The notes: generated by a model not told the origin, from the letters alone. A stretch of DNA of 64,000 nucleotides from Bicyclus anynana (GCF_947172395.1 NC_069100.1:4035001-4099000); one strand, 5' to 3'; counted from the stretch's first letter, positions 10,651 to 21,475 are shown. Made by a program: numbers and translations.

Positions 10651-10685
10651 AATTATTATTATTATTATAGAAAAAGTTTTAATAA

Positions 10686-10940
10686 TAATCCTTATCATCA
10701 TCATCATCATATCAGCCGATGGATGTCCACTGCAGGACGCCTTTTGTAGGGACTTCCAAACATCACGATACTGAGCCGTCTGCATCCAGCGAATCCCTGC
10801 GACTCGCTTAATGTCGTCAGTCCAACTGGTGGGGGGTCGACCAACACTGCGCTTGCTAGTTCGGGATCGCCATTCCAGCACTTTGGGACCCCAACGTCCA
10901 TCGGCTCTTCGAACTATGTACCCCGCCCATTGCCACTAAT
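10686..10940 (-). mobile_element. RTE-type LINE 3' end with ATG/CAT tail
   Basis: The minus strand encodes GPKVLEWRSRTSKRSVGRPP then TSWTDDIKRVAGIRWMQTAQ and ends in a CAT array. One frameshift separates the two halves of the tail frame. Close to the consensus, so comparatively young. Confidence 0.75.
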
Positions 10941-11324
10941 AATAATAGTATGTATATATTTACCGAAATATGTATAATGCAATATTATATTGCAATCTTA
11001 TTTAAGTTTATGCACCCTTCAGTTACATTTTAGCGGTCCTTATTTCGAAGCTATCATGAATACAGGGATTTTTTTACATAAAAAACGAATTTTAAGGTGA
11101 AAATCGGTTTAGGTATTTCATAAATAATTATTTTATGCTTTGATTGAAGGTAAAAGTAGATATAATCCAGCAGTTGGTGACATTTCCCGGTAAACGGTTT
11201 GCGATGTAACAAACTTCCCCTTATAACACTATTTAACAAGAAACCTGCTGTTACTTTACTACAACATACAATGCCAAAACGTATTTCGAAAATTGACATG
11301 GACGAAACTAGGGGCTCGGCTTGC

Positions 11325-11628
11325 TACATCATCATCATCATTAGCAATCTCTTTTCAACTCACTGTTGAGCACGAGTCTCTTGTCACGAGAATAAGCTAA
11401 TAGTCAACCACACTAGCCCTAATGCGGATTGGCAGACTTCACACACGAAGACAATTAAGAAAATTCACAGATGTGCATTTCCTCATGATGTTTTTCCTTT
11501 ACCGTTTGAGACACGTGATATTTAATCTTTTAAAATGCACCTAACTGAAAAGTTGGAGGTGCATGCCCCACCCCGGATTCGAACCTACGCCTACTAAACC
11601 ACTAGGCTATCACGGCTCATGCGGCCAG
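11325..11628 (-). mobile_element. SINE-A, nearly full length, minus strand
   Basis: Includes the CATCATCATCATTA tail, the body and the head (GGATTCGAACCTACGCC, then GCTATCACGGCTC). An internal ~30-bp deletion removes most of the trailing-edge box. Confidence 0.75.
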
Positions 11629-11730
11629 CTACAATTAATATTATATTTAGACACACAAAATACATTGGTCATACAGATTAGTATATGCTGTGTATCACAA
11701 TAATTCTATATTAAATAAAAATGTATGCAA

Positions 11731-12225
11731 TACTAAGAAAACAAAATTTTCATAAATGTATTAATATTAATTAAGTAGTAGACACCTCCGCGGTTTCATC
11801 CGCTTGGTTCCTGTTCCCGTAAGAATACGGGGATAAAGAATATATATAGGCCTATAACCTTCCTCTATAAATGGGCTAACTAACATTGAACAAATTTTTG
11901 AAATCGGACCAGTAGTTCCTGAGATTAGCGCGTTCAATCAAACAAACAAACTCTTCAGCTTTATAATATTAGTATATGCAATTCTAACACAACAAATATT
12001 TTCATAAATGTATCAATATTAATTAAATAGTAAACGCCTCCGCGGTTTCATTCGCGTGGTTCCCGTTCCCGTAAGAATACGAGGATAACATATAGCCTAT
12101 AGCCTTCCTCGATAAATGGGCTATCTAACATTGAAAAAAATTTTCAAATCGGACCAATAGTTCCTGAGATTAGCGCGTTCAATCAGACAAACAAACTCTT
12201 CAGCTTTATAATATTAGTACAGATA
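11731..12225 (-). repeat. Tandem pair of Helitron-like elements with shared flank
   Basis: Two copies at about 11780-11975 and 12020-12225 lie in the same orientation. Each is preceded by the same ~45-bp sequence (ATTTTCATAAATGTAT core), so the repeated unit is roughly 243 bp and includes non-element flank. Either one unit was tandemly duplicated or two insertions carried the same adjacent segment. Confidence 0.7.
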
Positions 12226-12229
12226 CATG

Positions 12230-12560
12230 GACATGAAAAATTCATGGAAGATTTTTCCATTGGAGCGTTATGTATTGGAAAATTGGGCACGACAATTAAT
12301 TTAAACACCCCTTTGTTTGGTCAGCTGACAATAAAAACGATTTTTGAAAGGGGCCGATTGGATAGTGATTTATCGGTTTTTGTTCAGCATTATGGCTCAC
12401 CCATCGGTTCAGTAAATAATGTCATATGCAGTGGCGGGAGAATGGGGTCTTTTGTTTTTTTAATCAACCGTTTAAAAATGCTTGTATCTGAAATAAAAGA
12501 TCGACTCCAATGCTTATTCTATAACTCGTAGCTTGTTACAACAAAACCGTGATAGACGTG
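12230..12560. other. Non-repeat-looking segment with a 95-codon frame
   Basis: A plus-strand frame at 12244-12531 has no recognised domain, and I do not call it a gene. The stretch 12265-12325 resembles 23930-23990 at roughly two bases in three, suggesting an ancient shared sequence (see findings). Confidence 0.3.
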
Positions 12561-12564
12561 ATAA

Positions 12565-12640
12565 TTCAATTCAAATTCAAATTCAAAATTCATTTAATTC
12601 AATGAGGCTTAGTTTACAAGCACTTTTGAAAGGTCAGGAT
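12565..12640 (-). repeat. LINE-like 3' tail, copy 3
   Basis: Shares the GGCTTAGTTTACAAGCACTT block and adjacent AATTCAAAT-rich tail with 2219-2290 and 36060-36090. Confidence 0.5.
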
Positions 12641-12984
12641 TATGTCATAATTTAATGGTGGTAATAATAGTCGAAGTGACGACTTTATACATATAGCTGG
12701 AAAACAGTGGAGGTTCATGGCAAAGGACAGAAATAAGTGGAAGGCATTGGGGGAAGCCTATACCCTATAAGGGATCCTTATAATTTTAAAAAAAGTTAAT
12801 CTAATACTACAAAGAAAAATAAATAAATAAAACAATGTATTTCTAAAACTAACAAACTAAATAATGTAAACATTAAATATACTAACACTAGATTTAAGAA
12901 AACTATTGTAACACTAGAGTATAAGGAAAATAAAAGGCTTTATTATTATTATCACATGCATTCTACTCTCACGCTCGGTGCAAA

Positions 12985-13468
12985 ATAAATATATATAAGG
13001 CCAAAAGGAAAATAAATAAACTTACTTAAATACGCAAAATACATAAACATAAATATACGTTACATAAATACATATATGCACCGGGCGGAGGATTCACCCC
13101 GGCAGGGAGACCAAACGGCCGGGGGTCAGGGCGACAGGTGGAGAAACCGGCGGACTATCCTAGCCGAATCCAGCAAGACCGCTTTTTGCATCTTGCCTGC
13201 GAGCGAACTGCCACGGAACCCCAGCCGCCTTAAATGGTGAGCGAGGCTGACTGGGATCAAACCATTGGCAGATATTACGATTGGGATGATTTCAGTGGAC
13301 TCCACATGCCACATGGCGGTAACCTCGTGAGCCAGATCAACATACTTACGTTTTTTCTCCGTCTCAGCTCTCACAAGGTTCTCGTCATATGGAATTGTGA
13401 TGTCCACCAAAAACACCCTCGACTGTGCCCGGTCCAGCACCACGATGTCAGGCTTATTCGCATATATT
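12985..13468 (-). pseudogene. C-terminal part of a LINE with restriction-like endonuclease
   Basis: Minus-strand coding from about 13468 down to a stop at 13126. The peptide has KPD, then 14 residues, then D (KPDIVVLD...FLVD), the PD-(D/E)XK-type signature described for endonucleases of R2/R4-group LINEs. Conserved EKKRKYVDLAHEVTAMW and a final RIVRRFLHL segment follow. In a complete element this domain nicks the target DNA. A GC-rich 3' untranslated stretch ends near 12985. The N-terminal side is cut by an ATT/AAT microsatellite. Related fragments at 36897-37515 and 51935-52560 share the motif and KYLDxAHEITAMW. The clade (R4/Dong-like) is inferred from memory. Confidence 0.7.
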
Positions 13469-13580
13469 ATTATTATTATTATTATAATAGTCGAAAACTT
13501 AATATTAAAGTTACGAGGGTTCCAAAGCGCCTTAATCCGAGAAGAGCCCATAACAAACTCAGCCAAGGTTTATTTTTTTT
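13464..13580 (-). repeat. Retroelement 3' end joined to an ATT microsatellite
   Basis: The minus-strand sequence GTTATGGGCTCTTCTCGGAT and following ends in an ATT array at 13465-13490. It is open in frame with the neighbouring endonuclease fragment, but this looks like two repeats meeting at a microsatellite, not one protein. Confidence 0.45.
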
Positions 13581-13596
13581 TGTGTTTACCACCATT

Positions 13597-13915
13597 ATTT
13601 AATAGCCCAGTGGATATGACCTCTACCTTCGATTCGGAGGGCGTAGGTTCGTATCCGGTTCGGATCATGCACCTCCAACTTTTCAGTTATGTGCATTTTA
13701 TGAAATTAAATATCACTTGTCTGAAACAGTGAAGGAAAAACGTGAGGAAACCTGCATACCTGAGAATTTTCTTAATCTCTAGGTGTGTGAAGTCTGCCAA
13801 TCCGCAATGGGACAGTGTGGTGGACTAAGGCCTAATCCCTCTCATTCTGAGAGGAGACTCGTGCTCAACAGTGAACCGAATATGGGTTGTTTATGGTGAT
13901 GACTGATGATAGAGA
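13597..13915 (+). mobile_element. SINE-A, near full length
   Basis: Head (ATAGCCCAGTGGATATGACC and a B box with one change, GGTTCGTATCC), body, and tail with GGGTTGTTTATGGTGATGA. Directly repeats 'gacctctaccttcgattcgg' style head variation also seen at 8070. Confidence 0.8.
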
Positions 13916-14379
13916 TTAATCACCATGTCCAACTAAGAAGATTTGCTGTAATTTGACATCTAAACTCCAACTTATTTGAATTGCATCTTTTCATTCATCA
14001 AATTACCTATTTCTTACTAAACTATGTACCTACATATTTATGCAATTTATGGAGAAACTAACCGTTTATAGGTGTAATTCTAATTTAACAAATAAAAAAT
14101 AATTGTTTTATCTCCGATACACAGAAAAAATCAAATCCATTTAAATTGCATTCAAATCCATTGTTTACTGGGCTAGCCCACTAACGGCACGTATTTATTC
14201 TTAAAAAACCTCTTTGAGGACCATTCTGGGACCCTTTTTATGCCGAAACCCGGATAATGTTTTATAAAAACCACTTTATCCCTGACTTTCGTAGCGTAAG
14301 GGAAAATGTTTCTTTTCGTATAATAAGTGTATTAAGAGTGGAATTAAATGAAATCACAATAGTGACTTAAAGACATACA
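13916..14379. other. Intergenic; one ancient shared segment
   Basis: 14205-14300 aligns with the reverse complement of 24700-24790 and, in part, with 19985-20040 (core CTGGGACCCTTTTTA). No exon is seen. Confidence 0.4.
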
Positions 14380-14590
14380 GGGCCTGTAGCAATGTGGCAG
14401 GTCGATTCTCTTTCTACAGTAGCTAACGCTTCGTAAACTGGAAAAATGTATGGGAATAACAGATCCGATCGATAACTTGATCGCGTGACCTGCCGACAGC
14501 AAATGTAATTTCCAACATTTTTCTAGTTTTCGAAGCGTTAGCGATCGTAAAAAGAGAATCGACGTGCCAATTGACTACATGCCCAGGTCC
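14380..14590. mobile_element. Foldback MITE, copy 1
   Basis: The ends are imperfect inverted repeats of about 75 bp (GGCCTGTAGC...GGTCGATTCTCTTTC against its reverse complement ending GACTACATGCCC). The element is ~210 bp, non-coding, and would fold into a long hairpin. It is directly followed by AGGTCCTTTAC, as is copy 2. Confidence 0.8.
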
Positions 14591-14596
14591 TTTACC

Positions 14597-14870
14597 TCTA
14601 GGAGATGAGTCTGACACTTTTACCGCTGAACTATTGGAGTTAATAACTATCAGTGTATTATGGCAAATTCGTTCGTAACACTCCCGATGGTCCGCGGGGG
14701 TCGGGAGGCGGGTAGCGATGACAGATAAACTGATGCACCCCACATCCAGCCTCTGCCCTGTGTGCATGACTTCACACCCGCGCAGTCCTTCCCTCCCCGT
14801 CGCCCGCATATCATGGGAGTGTCATCAACAAACTTGCCAAGTTTTAAATTATTCTGTAGTTATGTGTTAC
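14597..14870 (-). mobile_element. SINE-C, partial, between two MITEs
   Basis: Shares ACCTCTAGGAGATGAGTCTG and the downstream body (GGTCCGCGGGGGTCGGGAGG) with 15870-16190. On the minus strand the head is tRNA-like, with the CCAATAGTTCAGCGGTAAAA region as A box. The right end stops at a partial MITE end. Confidence 0.6.
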
Positions 14871-15093
14871 CGTGCCACTTGGTTACAGGCCCTGCTCCCC
14901 TAGCCAAGTGGCACGTCGATTCTCTTTCTACGATCGCAAACGCTTCGAAAATTAGACAAATGTATGGGAATGACAGATCTTGATCACGTGACCTGTCGAT
15001 AGAAAATGTCATTCCCATACATCTTTCCAGTTTTCGAAGCGTTAGCGATCGTAGAAAGAGAATCGACCTGCCACTTGGCTACAGGCCTAGGTC
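14871..15093. mobile_element. Foldback MITE, copy 2, plus an extra terminal fragment
   Basis: Inverted arms of more than 80 bp (14899-14980 against 15002-15090) match copy 1. At 14871-14893 there is an additional partial end (CGTGCCACTTGGTTACAGGC), so a second MITE or an older copy was partly lost here. Confidence 0.75.
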
Positions 15094-15169
15094 CTTTACA
15101 TTTCTTTTACCTAAAATCTTTGTTTTACACTACAGGGCAAAAAGGATATAGAGCTTAAATTCACCACGA

Positions 15170-15430
15170 CCTTTTGAGGACCTCTCTGGTGCAGTTGTTA
15201 TTGATCTCAGGTTCAAGGTTCGATTTCAGCCACGTAACGGGTACTACGTGGCTGAAACCACAGGTCATCAGCTTGTTTGCTTATAGCAATAAATTGTGTA
15301 ATCAAAACGTTCTTACATGTTAATGATAAAAATGGTTAGTTAAATGGAACAATTAATTTCAAGATGGGAATTGAACCTTGAACCTTGCGGTCTACCTTTT
15401 GTAATGCTAAGCCATTGAGGTTAAACATTT
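15170..15430. repeat. Two tRNA-like fragments, possibly old SINE heads
   Basis: Plus strand 15178-15245 has GGTGCAG... and GGTTCAAGGTTCGATTTC; minus strand 15360-15422 has a similar pair. Neither folds as an intact tRNA by eye. Confidence 0.35.
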
Positions 15431-15577
15431 TCCACTCATTAATTACTACTGGCCAACATGTATTACGTACATTAAAAATCCATTAACAAACTTAGAGCAA
15501 CCAACATATTGTATCTATAAAATGAAACGTGTGTGTTTGTACATCCTACTAGTCTTATGCCCAGATTATTTCTTATT

Positions 15578-15852
15578 ATGAGAGCCGTGATAGCCCAGTG
15601 GATATGACCTCTTCCTCCGATTCCGGAGGGTGTGGGTTCGAATCCAGTCCGGGGCATGCACCTCCAACTTTTCAGTTGTGTGCATTTTAAGAAATTAAAT
15701 ATCACGTGTCTCAATCGGTGAAGGAAAACATCGTGAGGAAACCTGCATACCAGAGAATTATCTTAATTCTCTGCGTGTGTGAAGTCTGCCAATCCCTCTC
15801 ATTCTGAGAGGAGACTCGAGCTCAGCAGTGAGCCGAATATGGGTTGATGACT
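15578..15852 (+). mobile_element. SINE-A, near full length
   Basis: Intact head (GAGCCGTGATAGCCCAGTGG, B box GGTTCGAATCC), body and ATATGGGTTGATGA tail. A ~30-bp deletion removes the CCGCATTGGGCC segment near 15792. Confidence 0.85.
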
Positions 15853-15869
15853 AGTCTTATAACAACATA

Positions 15870-16195
15870 TAACTAATTTTCCCGTTTCCGTCCAACTAGT
15901 CGGAAAATACTGTGGGTGGAGTGGGTACGATTAGGCTAATGAGCGAGGATCGAACCACCACCTCTAGGAGATGAGTCTGGCACGTTTACCGCTGAACTAT
16001 TGGTGTTAAAAACTATGAGTGTATTGTGGCAAATTCGTTCGTAACACTCCCGATGGTCCGCGGGGGTCGGGAGGTGGGTAGCGATGACAGATAAACCCAC
16101 AACTGATGCACCCGCGCAGTCGTTCCTTCCCAGTCCCAGGCATATCATGGGAGTTATATAGTTTTAAATTATTCTGTAGTTATGTGTTACGATAA
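15870..16195 (-). mobile_element. SINE-C, tRNA-derived
   Basis: Minus-strand head near 15945-16010 has CCAATAGTTCAGCGGTAAAC and GGTTCGATCCTCGC as A- and B-box-like elements. The body is shared with 14597-14870 and 39380-39545, and the head with 46030-46190. Confidence 0.65.
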
Positions 16196-16505
16196 AAAAT
16201 AAATTATATTCTATTCTATATTAGAAATAGCACACGAAATCGCCTGCAATCACTAGTTTATGTGTATAATAGTATTCATGCAACGTGTTACGTGAGAATT
16301 TATTCACGTTCCGATCGTAAATTACGTGTACTCGCAGAATTTGGTTAGTTTCCTAAGCCGGGCTGTATTGTTTGGTGTGTTTAGTGTATTTGGTGCGCTT
16401 TGTAGATGTGGCCAGGTGTGGGTACTCATATATACTCGACTACTCGTATATTTCTAAGGACCTCTATAGTGCAGAAGTAAGTATTTAAATGGTTTTGTTT
16501 TTTGT
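16196..16505. other. Unassigned spacer
   Basis: No exon or terminus. A TATATATA stretch precedes the next element. Confidence 0.3.
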
Positions 16506-16507
16506 TA

Positions 16508-16799
16508 TCTATATATATAAAAATGAATTGCTGTTCGTTAGTCTCGCTAAAACTCGAGAACGGCTGAACGGATTTATCTTATCTTGGTCTTCAAATGTTC
16601 GTGGAGGTATAGGGAAGGTTTAAAAGGTGAGAACAATTAGAATAATTGCCGGGAAAACCATAAAAACAACCCTTTTCTATTTCCCATACAAACGTTTAAG
16701 AGTCAAGGGGTAGGGTATGGTAGGGGTAGAGTAGTGTAGAGTAGGGATAGGGAAGAAGTGCACATAAGTCAAAGCGAAGCTTGACCGGGTCCACTAGTA
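16508..16799 (+). mobile_element. Second Helitron-like family
   Basis: Starts CTATATATATAAAAATGAAT and ends GAAGCTTGACCGGGTCCACTAGT. The interior has AACTCGAGAACGGCTGAACG and a short TAGGG-rich minisatellite near 16705-16755. A related end lies at 7340-7400. Confidence 0.6.
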
Positions 16800-17123
16800 C
16801 AAAATATTATAATCAAAAAATCAAAATCTTAATTCATTTAATTTCGTTATAGAACTAATTAAAAAAACATACCTACAGCCGACCCTCCTCTTTTTTTTTC
16901 TTTAAAAAAATAATAAAAAATGTATTTCCGTTGAGCTGGCATCGACCTCTGATTTAAAAAGTTTTGCCCCTAAGTTTCACACCACTTGTCCAGTCGATAT
17001 GATAACGAGGAATTGTGTTAATTCGATGCGCAGCTTAGGTGTTAGGTTTATTTTCGTTACGAAATTTCTTAATTCGATCGCCACGCTCAAAGCCCGCGAT
17101 AAAAGCTATGGAATAGCTTAATG

Positions 17124-17322
17124 TATACTAATCTATACTAATATTATAAAGCTGAAGAGTTTGTTTGAACGCGCTAATCTCAGGAACTACTGGTCCGATC
17201 TGAAAAAATCTTTCAGTGTTAGATAGCCCATTTATCGAGGAAGGCTATAGGCTATATTTTATTCCCGTTTTCTTACGGAAACGGGACCCACGCGGATGAA
17301 ACCACGTGGCGTCTACTATAAC
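17124..17322 (+). mobile_element. Helitron-like element (GAAGAG subtype)
   Basis: ATCTATACTAATATTATAAA start, GAACGCGCTAATCTCAGG, and GGCGTCTACTA at the end, where CTAG has mutated. Confidence 0.75.
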
Positions 17323-17399
17323 CTATAAAATTAAATATTCGTAGACAAAGTAAATTAAAACAGACACCTATTATGGATAATTGTATAGAAAGACTAATA

Positions 17400-17560
17400 T
17401 TTTATGAATAGTGTTACTAAGTTAGACTAAGCGGCAAGCGAAATTTCCCCGCGAACATTTAGTGAATTTACGGAAACGGAGTGTAAAGTTCTCGAAAGCC
17501 TCTAATTCAACAAAAGCAGTTTTCCATTCAGGTCGCGAGGAAAGTTAAGCCGGACATCCT
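17400..17560. other. Ancient shared segment
   Basis: 17470-17515 (GAGTGTAAAGTT...TCTAATTC) resembles 22090-22140. Not a recognised transposon end. Confidence 0.3.
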
Positions 17561-17649
17561 GCAATTGTACAATAGATACAATTTATACTTATATTTTACA
17601 AAAGGACTGCTAGTTTTCCGCGTTAAAAGCCCGAATCCACGACAATGTT

Positions 17650-17735
17650 TTTATCATCATCATCATCATCATATCAGCCGATGGACGTCCACTGCAGGAC
17701 ATAGGCCTTTTGTAGGGACTTCCAAACATCATGTT
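17650..17735 (-). mobile_element. RTE-type LINE extreme 3' end
   Basis: CATCATCATCATCATCAT, then GCCGATGGACGTCCACTGCA and AGGGACTTCCAAACATCA: the last ~60 bp of the tail in reverse. Confidence 0.7.
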
Positions 17736-17754
17736 TTTATAGACATCTATAATT

Positions 17755-18085
17755 TGACGGCCTCCGTGGCGCAGTGGTATGCGCGGTGGATTTACAAGAC
17801 GGAGGTCCTGGGTTCGATCCCCGGTTGGGCCGATTGAGGTTTTCTTAATTGGTCCAGGTCTGGCTGATGGGAGGCTTCGGCCGTGGCTAGTTACCCTACC
17901 GACAAAGACGTACCGCCAAGCGATTTAGCGTTCCGGTACGATGTCGTGTAGAAACCGAAAGGGGTGTGAATTTTCAACCTCCTCCTAACAAGTTAGCCCG
18001 CTTCCATCTTAGACTGCATCATCACTTACCATCAGGTGTGATTGTAGTCGAGGGCTAACTTATAAAGAATAAAATAATAATAATA
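17755..18085 (+). mobile_element. SINE-B, full length
   Basis: GCCTCCGTGGCGCAGTGGTA head with B box GGTTCGATCCC, the GGCGGTACG box (inverse strand), and a tail with TTAGACTGCATCATCACTTA followed by an ATAATAATAATA end. It is almost colinear with 7418-7742. Confidence 0.88.
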
Positions 18086-18089
18086 ATAT

Positions 18090-18310
18090 AACCTTGTTTT
18101 TGAAGGCGGTGCCAACACAGTGAAGCATTAACTAAGCCAATTAAATCATTAACTTTTAGGATTTAAAGACCGTTCTATCCCGTGATTCTTTCAAAAACGG
18201 CTAAAATTAATACGTCACTGGCTTTGCACCGCCTTCAAAGTGATCAAAGGTAGCACATACGATTTATTTTTCGCTTTTTAGTTTATTTTTGTGATTTTCT
18301 CTCCCATAGT
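18090..18310. mobile_element. Palindromic end module related to the FB element
   Basis: Two inverted arms with TTGAAGGCGGTGCCAA on the left and CTTTGCACCGCCTTCAAAG on the right flank a ~90-bp core. The arm sequence also occurs at 21590-21690, 36590-36710 and 53695-53810. Confidence 0.65.
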
Positions 18311-19064
18311 TCAGAACAAATAATTAACACAAAATATGCACAAATATAATTAACACAAGATGGTCAAATAATTTGCAGACTGGACGTGCGTAGGCTTCAG
18401 CACGGAAACACATAATGACGAACCGGCCGAGCGAGGCCCGAGTGTGAGGTTGTGGTGGGGATAGCGGGGATAGAAGAGAGTGTTGCTCACACTAATTTAG
18501 TGTTGCCACTTTTTAATATTAGTATATATCTAAAAAAATCCGTGTGTTAGGCTGATGCGTGGGGACGCAACAACAAGATGTAAACATAAATCGGGTCGTA
18601 AGAAGCTGCTCACATTTATCATCGAACTTCACTTGGTAAGTTCGTTTGATGTTCAATTATTTTTCGATTTTTAGTTTTTTTTTTGTGATTTTGAAGTCGG
18701 TTACATTTTTTGTTCAAAAGATTTTTGTTATTTCCAGCTCACAGTATTCAGAACTAAGTACCCAGTTATGTACAGCAAAATGTATGAGTATGACATTACA
18801 CATTTAAGAAGAAAGCTTTGGAAAAACAAACAGCGTGCTTTTAAATTATAATCACGATAAACGGGGCCGTATTTTTATTATTCACGCGACCCTCGTGGCC
18901 GACTTTAAAAATGGCGGACATTACGTTTTTGTCAAATTAATATGACAGGTAAAAGTCATTCAGGTTTATTAATGTGACAGCGTAAAGTTAAATAAATTAG
19001 TTTTTAGCCCAAATTTGATTACAAATGCACAAGCTTTGTGAGGACGAACTATACGAAATGTAGT
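18311..19064. other. Unassigned; GC-rich patch and FB trace
   Basis: 18400-18470 is GC-rich (GAACCGGCCGAGCGAGGCCC) with no frame of interest. 18640-18710 carries a GAAGTCGGTTACA end like the FB element. No exon found. Confidence 0.35.
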
Positions 19065-19325
19065 AATTTGCTCGTTGGTCTTGAGGTTAGCTGGCAATGA
19101 GGTCCAAGGTTCAATCCCGGGTCAGGCCAACAAAAAGAAATATTTTTCTTACAACAAAATAGCAGCCTGGAGTTGGGAAGTTGGCGGTGTAGGACACCAT
19201 GCCTCAAAGAGTACGTAAAGCCGCCGGTTGTGCGCCTGATCTTTCACTGGTTGTATCGTCCTGCCGCCGGACTATGAGAGTGCACCTGTGTTTGAGCACA
19301 CACTTGTGCACTAAAATATCTCCTG
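19065..19325 (+). mobile_element. SINE-D, tRNA-derived
   Basis: The head has TTGGTCTTGAGGTTAGCTGG and B box GGTTCAATCCC; the body contains GAGTACGTAAAGCCGCCGGT. Relatives are at 26136, 31265 and 43317. A 67-codon frame at 19199 is a by-product of the body. Confidence 0.65.
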
Positions 19326-19534
19326 TATACATGGTTAATCTCAAAATGAGATTGGACGAAAACAAAAAAAATCGTTTGAGGGCAATAATTTGGGTTAATT
19401 AAGCTTTTTTCTTCCAAATAATTCTCAGTAGGTACTTACTCATGATATGAGCAAAGGCTGACAAACGTTCAGCCTCAGTAGAATGAAGTATGTGAAGTTA
19501 TCGCAGACTTTTAGTCAAGTAAGATACCCTATTC

Positions 19535-19700
19535 AGACAGCAGACTTCACACACACAGAGAATTAAGAAAATTCTCAGGTATGCAGGTTTCCTCACGATG
19601 TTTTCCCTTCACCGTTTGAGACACATGATATATAATTTCTTAAAATGCACACAACTGAAAATTTGGAGGTTCATGCCCCGGATCGGATTCGAACCCACAC
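19535..19700 (-). mobile_element. SINE-A, partial, minus strand
   Basis: Body from GACTTCACACACACAGAGAA to GGATCGGATTCGAACCCACA. The 3' tail and the A-box end are absent. Confidence 0.7.
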
Positions 19701-19734
19701 ACACTTATTGTTAAATATCTTATTATTATACCTA

Positions 19735-19880
19735 TGCCTATTTTAACGGCTCACAACAGGGCCAGGACTCTTTTAGAGGAAAGGGGATATTGGCCGTTAA
19801 TCTGATATTATCACCCTGATCCCGCCAATCTTCATTCAAGTAGTGTGATGGGTTTAAGCTCCATATCACCTCTCCTATTC
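19735..19880 (+). repeat. SINE-D-type body fragment
   Basis: GGCCGTTAATCTGATATTATCACCCTGA...GCTCCATATCACCTCTCCTA resembles the tail at 43470-43555. No head is present. Confidence 0.4.
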
Positions 19881-20445
19881 ATATTTTTATACAATAATCG
19901 AAATATGAGTAATGTGAGTAAAATATAAATAAAACATCCATATACGTAGCCATCCGTTATGTTCATTGGACCCTTATAAAACCAAAAAGCTTCATAAGGA
20001 CTCTTCTGGGACCCTTTTTACTTCAGATTTTGGTTATTTCTCTACACAATTGCTAAACTAGCCTTGTCCCGAATGTATCTGCTTTCGATTTATTACTTTT
20101 GGTCCGTTCTAAGAAATATATCTGACTTATGTTTACATATAATAAATAACAAGTACCTGCAGAATAAGTACGTACATACAGGACCGCTAGATCAATATTG
20201 ATGAAACATTTTGTTTAGGTAGGTATCTGTATAGCTTATAACGAATAGTTGCGATCGAATTCTAGTACTTTTTTTATTTATCGAAATTATAATTACAACT
20301 GCTTTAATTAAATTCAACTTTCGTACCTTTAATTTACATTATTTTATAAGGTAAATCCACTTGCAAGCAGAAGGATAGAAAGAGAGTAAGGCTTAAGAAA
20401 AGATGGTTGGAGTGTATAAAAAGAATGTAAAAAAAGTATATACGT
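19881..20445. other. Unassigned; one ancient shared segment
   Basis: 19985-20040 (AAGGACTCTTCTGGGACCCT) matches the 14215/24770 family. The rest is AT-rich. Confidence 0.35.
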
Positions 20446-20650
20446 GGAATCTATAGTCTATAGTAATATAATAAAGCTGAAGAGTTTGTTTGTTTAAACG
20501 TGCTAATCTCAGGATCTACTGGTCCGATTTGTAAAATTCTTTCAATTTAAAATAGCCCAATTATCGAGGAAGGCTAAAGGCTATATAATATTCCCGTATT
20601 GCTACGGGAATGGTAACCACGCGGTAAAACCGTGCGGCGTTAGCTAGTGA
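20446..20650 (+). mobile_element. Helitron-like element (GAAGAG subtype)
   Basis: Start is slightly rearranged (TCTATAGTCTATAGTAATAT); the end is CGTGCGGCGTTAGCTAGTGA. Confidence 0.7.
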
Positions 20651-21049
20651 CATATATTTTGTCCACAAGGAAAATATGATGATATAGGTACGTTAAAGTT
20701 ATATATTGCCTATTGTTAACCGACTTCCAAAAAGGAGGAGGTTCTACGTTCGGTATGTATGTTTTTTTTTTTTTTTTTTTTTTTTATGTATGTCCAGCGA
20801 TAATTCCGTCATTTGTGGACCGATTTTGAAAATTCTTTTTTTGTTTTGAAGGGTTTGATTCCAGGGTGGTCCCATTTTTTTCATGTCAGGATCTGATGAT
20901 GGCATCCTGGAGAAATCGAGGGGAACTTTTGAAAATCGTAGAGACGGCTAGTGCGTTTGTTAGTGTTTCCATAAGGTATTTTAAACCACTACAATTTTAT
21001 GAAGGTCTGGAGTTGGTCTGATGATGGAGCCGATACACAGACGATGGAA

Positions 21050-21435
21050 CTCCTCGACGGTTCACAGTAGCTACCTTGTGTTTGGACTTGATAAATTTGT
21101 ATTGATGAGAACTTTCCACCTAGATGGGTTGTGACTGTATTAGGGGTCTGGTGAAGAAAACGAAGGATAGTTAAGGGGACTCCTCGACGGTTGACAGTAG
21201 CTACCTTGTGTTTTGACTTGATAATTTTGTATTGATGAGAACTTTCCACCTGGATAGGTTATGACTGTATTAGAGGTCTGGTGATGAAGATGAAGGAGAG
21301 TTAAGGGAACTCCTCGACGGTTCACAGTAGCTTTCTTGTGTTTGGACTTGATAAATTTTATATTGATGATAACTTCCACCCATATGGATTGTGACTGCAT
21401 AGGGGGTCTGGTGATGAAGACGGAGGACAGTCAGT
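21050..21435. repeat. 130-bp tandem repeat, three units
   Basis: The marker CTCCTCGACGGTT starts at 21050, 21180 and 21310, a spacing of exactly 130 bp. Units are about 90 percent alike by eye. The same array occurs inverted at 54060-54445. Confidence 0.85.
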
Positions 21436-21475
21436 TCACACTCAGTAGGTGTGCTAACACTAAAAATTAAAAAAT

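Noticed and set aside
12244..12531. 95-codon plus-strand frame
   Set aside because: No recognised domain or splice context, and its first part is shared as diverged DNA with 23930-23990, where the frame is not kept.
13126..13566. One continuous 146-codon protein
   Set aside because: The first third and the endonuclease part are separate repeats that meet at an ATT microsatellite, which happens to stay in frame.
21140..21400. Minus-strand frames (also 20989-21249 and 53953-54351) with repeated SSIQ-YQVQTQGSYC peptides
   Set aside because: The peptide repeats because the frames run through the 130-bp tandem array of a non-coding element.
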